The position numbers and the translations under genes were made by a program. 12,079 nucleotides of DNA from JACVRW01 sp046735115. Lineage in GTDB: Bacteria > Actinomycetota > Thermoleophilia > Solirubrobacterales > Thermoleophilaceae. This document shows positions 11,536 to 12,079 of the stretch, in pieces. How positions within the stretch are numbered: the first letter of the stretch is position 1; the number at the start of each line of letters is the position of its first letter. The stretch spans positions 1 to 12,079 of the forward strand of contig JBKPSR010000146.1 of NCBI GenBank assembly GCA_046735115.1. Reading direction: 5' to 3'. The notes beneath the pieces are model-generated. The model was not told the DNA's origin. It did no database searches and was given only the letters and a program-made list of their open reading frames with translations.

Positions 11536-11892
11536 GTGGCGCGAGCAGCCACCACGGCGGACGCGTTCAACGCTGTAGCCGAGCCCCGGCGGCGTCGGAT
11601 CATCGACGCCCTCGCCGGCGGGGAGCGGCCCGTGAACGACCTGGTCGCCTTGCTCGGCCTCGCCCAGCCCCAGGTCTCGAAGCACCTGCGCGTGCTTCGG
11701 GAGGTGGGCGCGGTCGACGTGCGTGAAGAGGGACGGCAGCGGCTGTATCGCCTGAACGGCCACGCGCTGAAGCCCATCCACGACTGGGTGAAGACCTACG
11801 AGCGCTCGTGGTCGGAGCGCTTCGAGCGGCTGGATGCGGTACTCGAAGACCTCAAGGGGAAGGAGCAAGGAGATGGCAACGGTGAGCAGTAG
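11536..11892 (+). CDS. ArsR-family winged-helix transcription regulator
   Basis: A 118-residue dimeric repressor. The DNA-binding region runs about 10-75: AFNAVAEPRRRRIIDALAGG (helix 1-2), PVNDLVALLGLAQPQVSKHL (helix 3-4, recognition around 45-58) and the wing EEGRQRLYRLN. The C-terminal helix (LKPIHDWVKTYERSWSERF) is for dimerisation. No CxC metal motif (ELCVCDL-type) is present, so it is not a classic arsenic or metal sensor. It belongs to the subgroup paired with SRPBCC proteins. I chose GTG 11536 because homologous proteins start just before ATTADAF and because the frame upstream, which could begin at TTG 11500, is really the promoter. It overlaps the SRPBCC start by 20 bp and probably represses its own operon. 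Confidence 0.92.
   Translation: MARAATTADAFNAVAEPRRRRIIDALAGGERPVNDLVALLGLAQPQVSKHLRVLREVGAVDVREEGRQRLYRLNGHALKPIHDWVKTYERSWSERFERLDAVLEDLKGKEQGDGNGEQ
11859..11865 (+). promoter_or_regulatory. Ribosome binding site of the SRPBCC gene
   Basis: GAAGGAG lies inside the end of the arsR-type coding region, 7 nt before ATG 11873. It fixes the start of the downstream gene and indicates translation from the shared mRNA. Confidence 0.7.
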
Positions 11893-12079
11893 CGGCGCGG
11901 CGAAGGTCACACTTCCGACCGACGAGCAGATCCTCATCACGCGCGAGTTCGACGCGCCGAGGGAGCTCGTCTACCGGGCGTGGACCACGCCGCAGCTCGT
12001 GAAGCGCTGGTGGGCGGGCAGGCGCGGAGAGGTCACGCTCGTCGAGATCGACCTCCGCGTCGGCGGCATGTGGCGCTAC
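11873..12079 (+). CDS. SRPBCC/AHSA1-family protein (partial, runs off the right edge)
   Basis: Sixty-nine codons are visible. After a variable N-terminus (MATVSSSGAAKVTLPTD) comes the typical opening of the AHSA1-type SRPBCC fold: EQILITREFDAPRELVYRAW, TTPQLVKRWWAG and DLRVGGMWRY. The family has a hydrophobic ligand-binding pocket and is usually about 150-170 residues, so roughly half is missing. The gene overlaps the arsR-type gene by 20 bp, and this ArsR-SRPBCC pairing is very common. The ligand and role are generally unknown; the regulator may sense the same compound. Confidence 0.92.
   Translation, partial: MATVSSSGAAKVTLPTDEQILITREFDAPRELVYRAWTTPQLVKRWWAGRRGEVTLVEIDLRVGGMWRY

Overview
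The window is about 70% G+C chromosomal DNA. It looks like a soil-type actinobacterium, most plausibly Thermoleophilia (Solirubrobacterales or Gaiellales). That placement is an inference from base composition, a c-di-AMP riboswitch driving a TIG/FlgD-Ig/M23 cell-wall peptidase, several leaderless-looking starts (a TAnnnT-like box 6-7 nt before ATG/GTG), and the tandem HD plus LuxR protein type. No rRNA, tRNA, insertion sequence, phage gene or CRISPR array was found, and no gene-free stretch exceeds 300 bases (the longest, 823-1104, holds the riboswitch).

Layout. Positions 1-822 (minus strand) carry rplM (L13), translationally coupled by a TGATG overlap to a gene cut by the window edge. By synteny that gene is probably rpsI (S9); its visible 129 codons are a very acidic Ala/Glu/Pro extension containing 42-bp repeats. 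On the plus strand, 876-2331 is a promoter, a ydaO-type c-di-AMP riboswitch and a secreted M23 peptidase. Next, 2482-4228 is a two-gene unit: an NTF2/SnoaL-like plus APH-type kinase fusion and a cupin. A small two-helix membrane protein (4236-4478, minus) diverges from a 704-residue fusion of a trypsin-like protease and a DNA/RNA non-specific endonuclease (4534-6648). A cytochrome P450 follows (6675-7979). It ends tail to tail, with a 40-nt overlap, against a minus-strand pair: a papain-like (AvrRpt2/C39-like) cysteine protease and an unrecognised partner (9055-7940).

The right end holds a second cupin (9147-9527), a minus-strand unit of a VOC-family protein and a tandem HD/HD-GYP-LuxR protein (11482-9535), and a divergent ArsR-SRPBCC pair (11536 to the edge). 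The ArsR and VOC genes share a 54-bp intergenic region with a perfect 7-6-7 inverted repeat, a likely operator.

How the genes may work together. The c-di-AMP switch ties wall remodelling to c-di-AMP. ArsR probably regulates itself, SRPBCC and perhaps the VOC/HD-LuxR unit. The best candidates for uncharacterised biology are the protease-nuclease fusion and the papain-like protease with its tightly coupled partner, about 1.3 kb apart on either side of the P450. Neither enzyme has an obvious signal peptide. A shared function is speculation.
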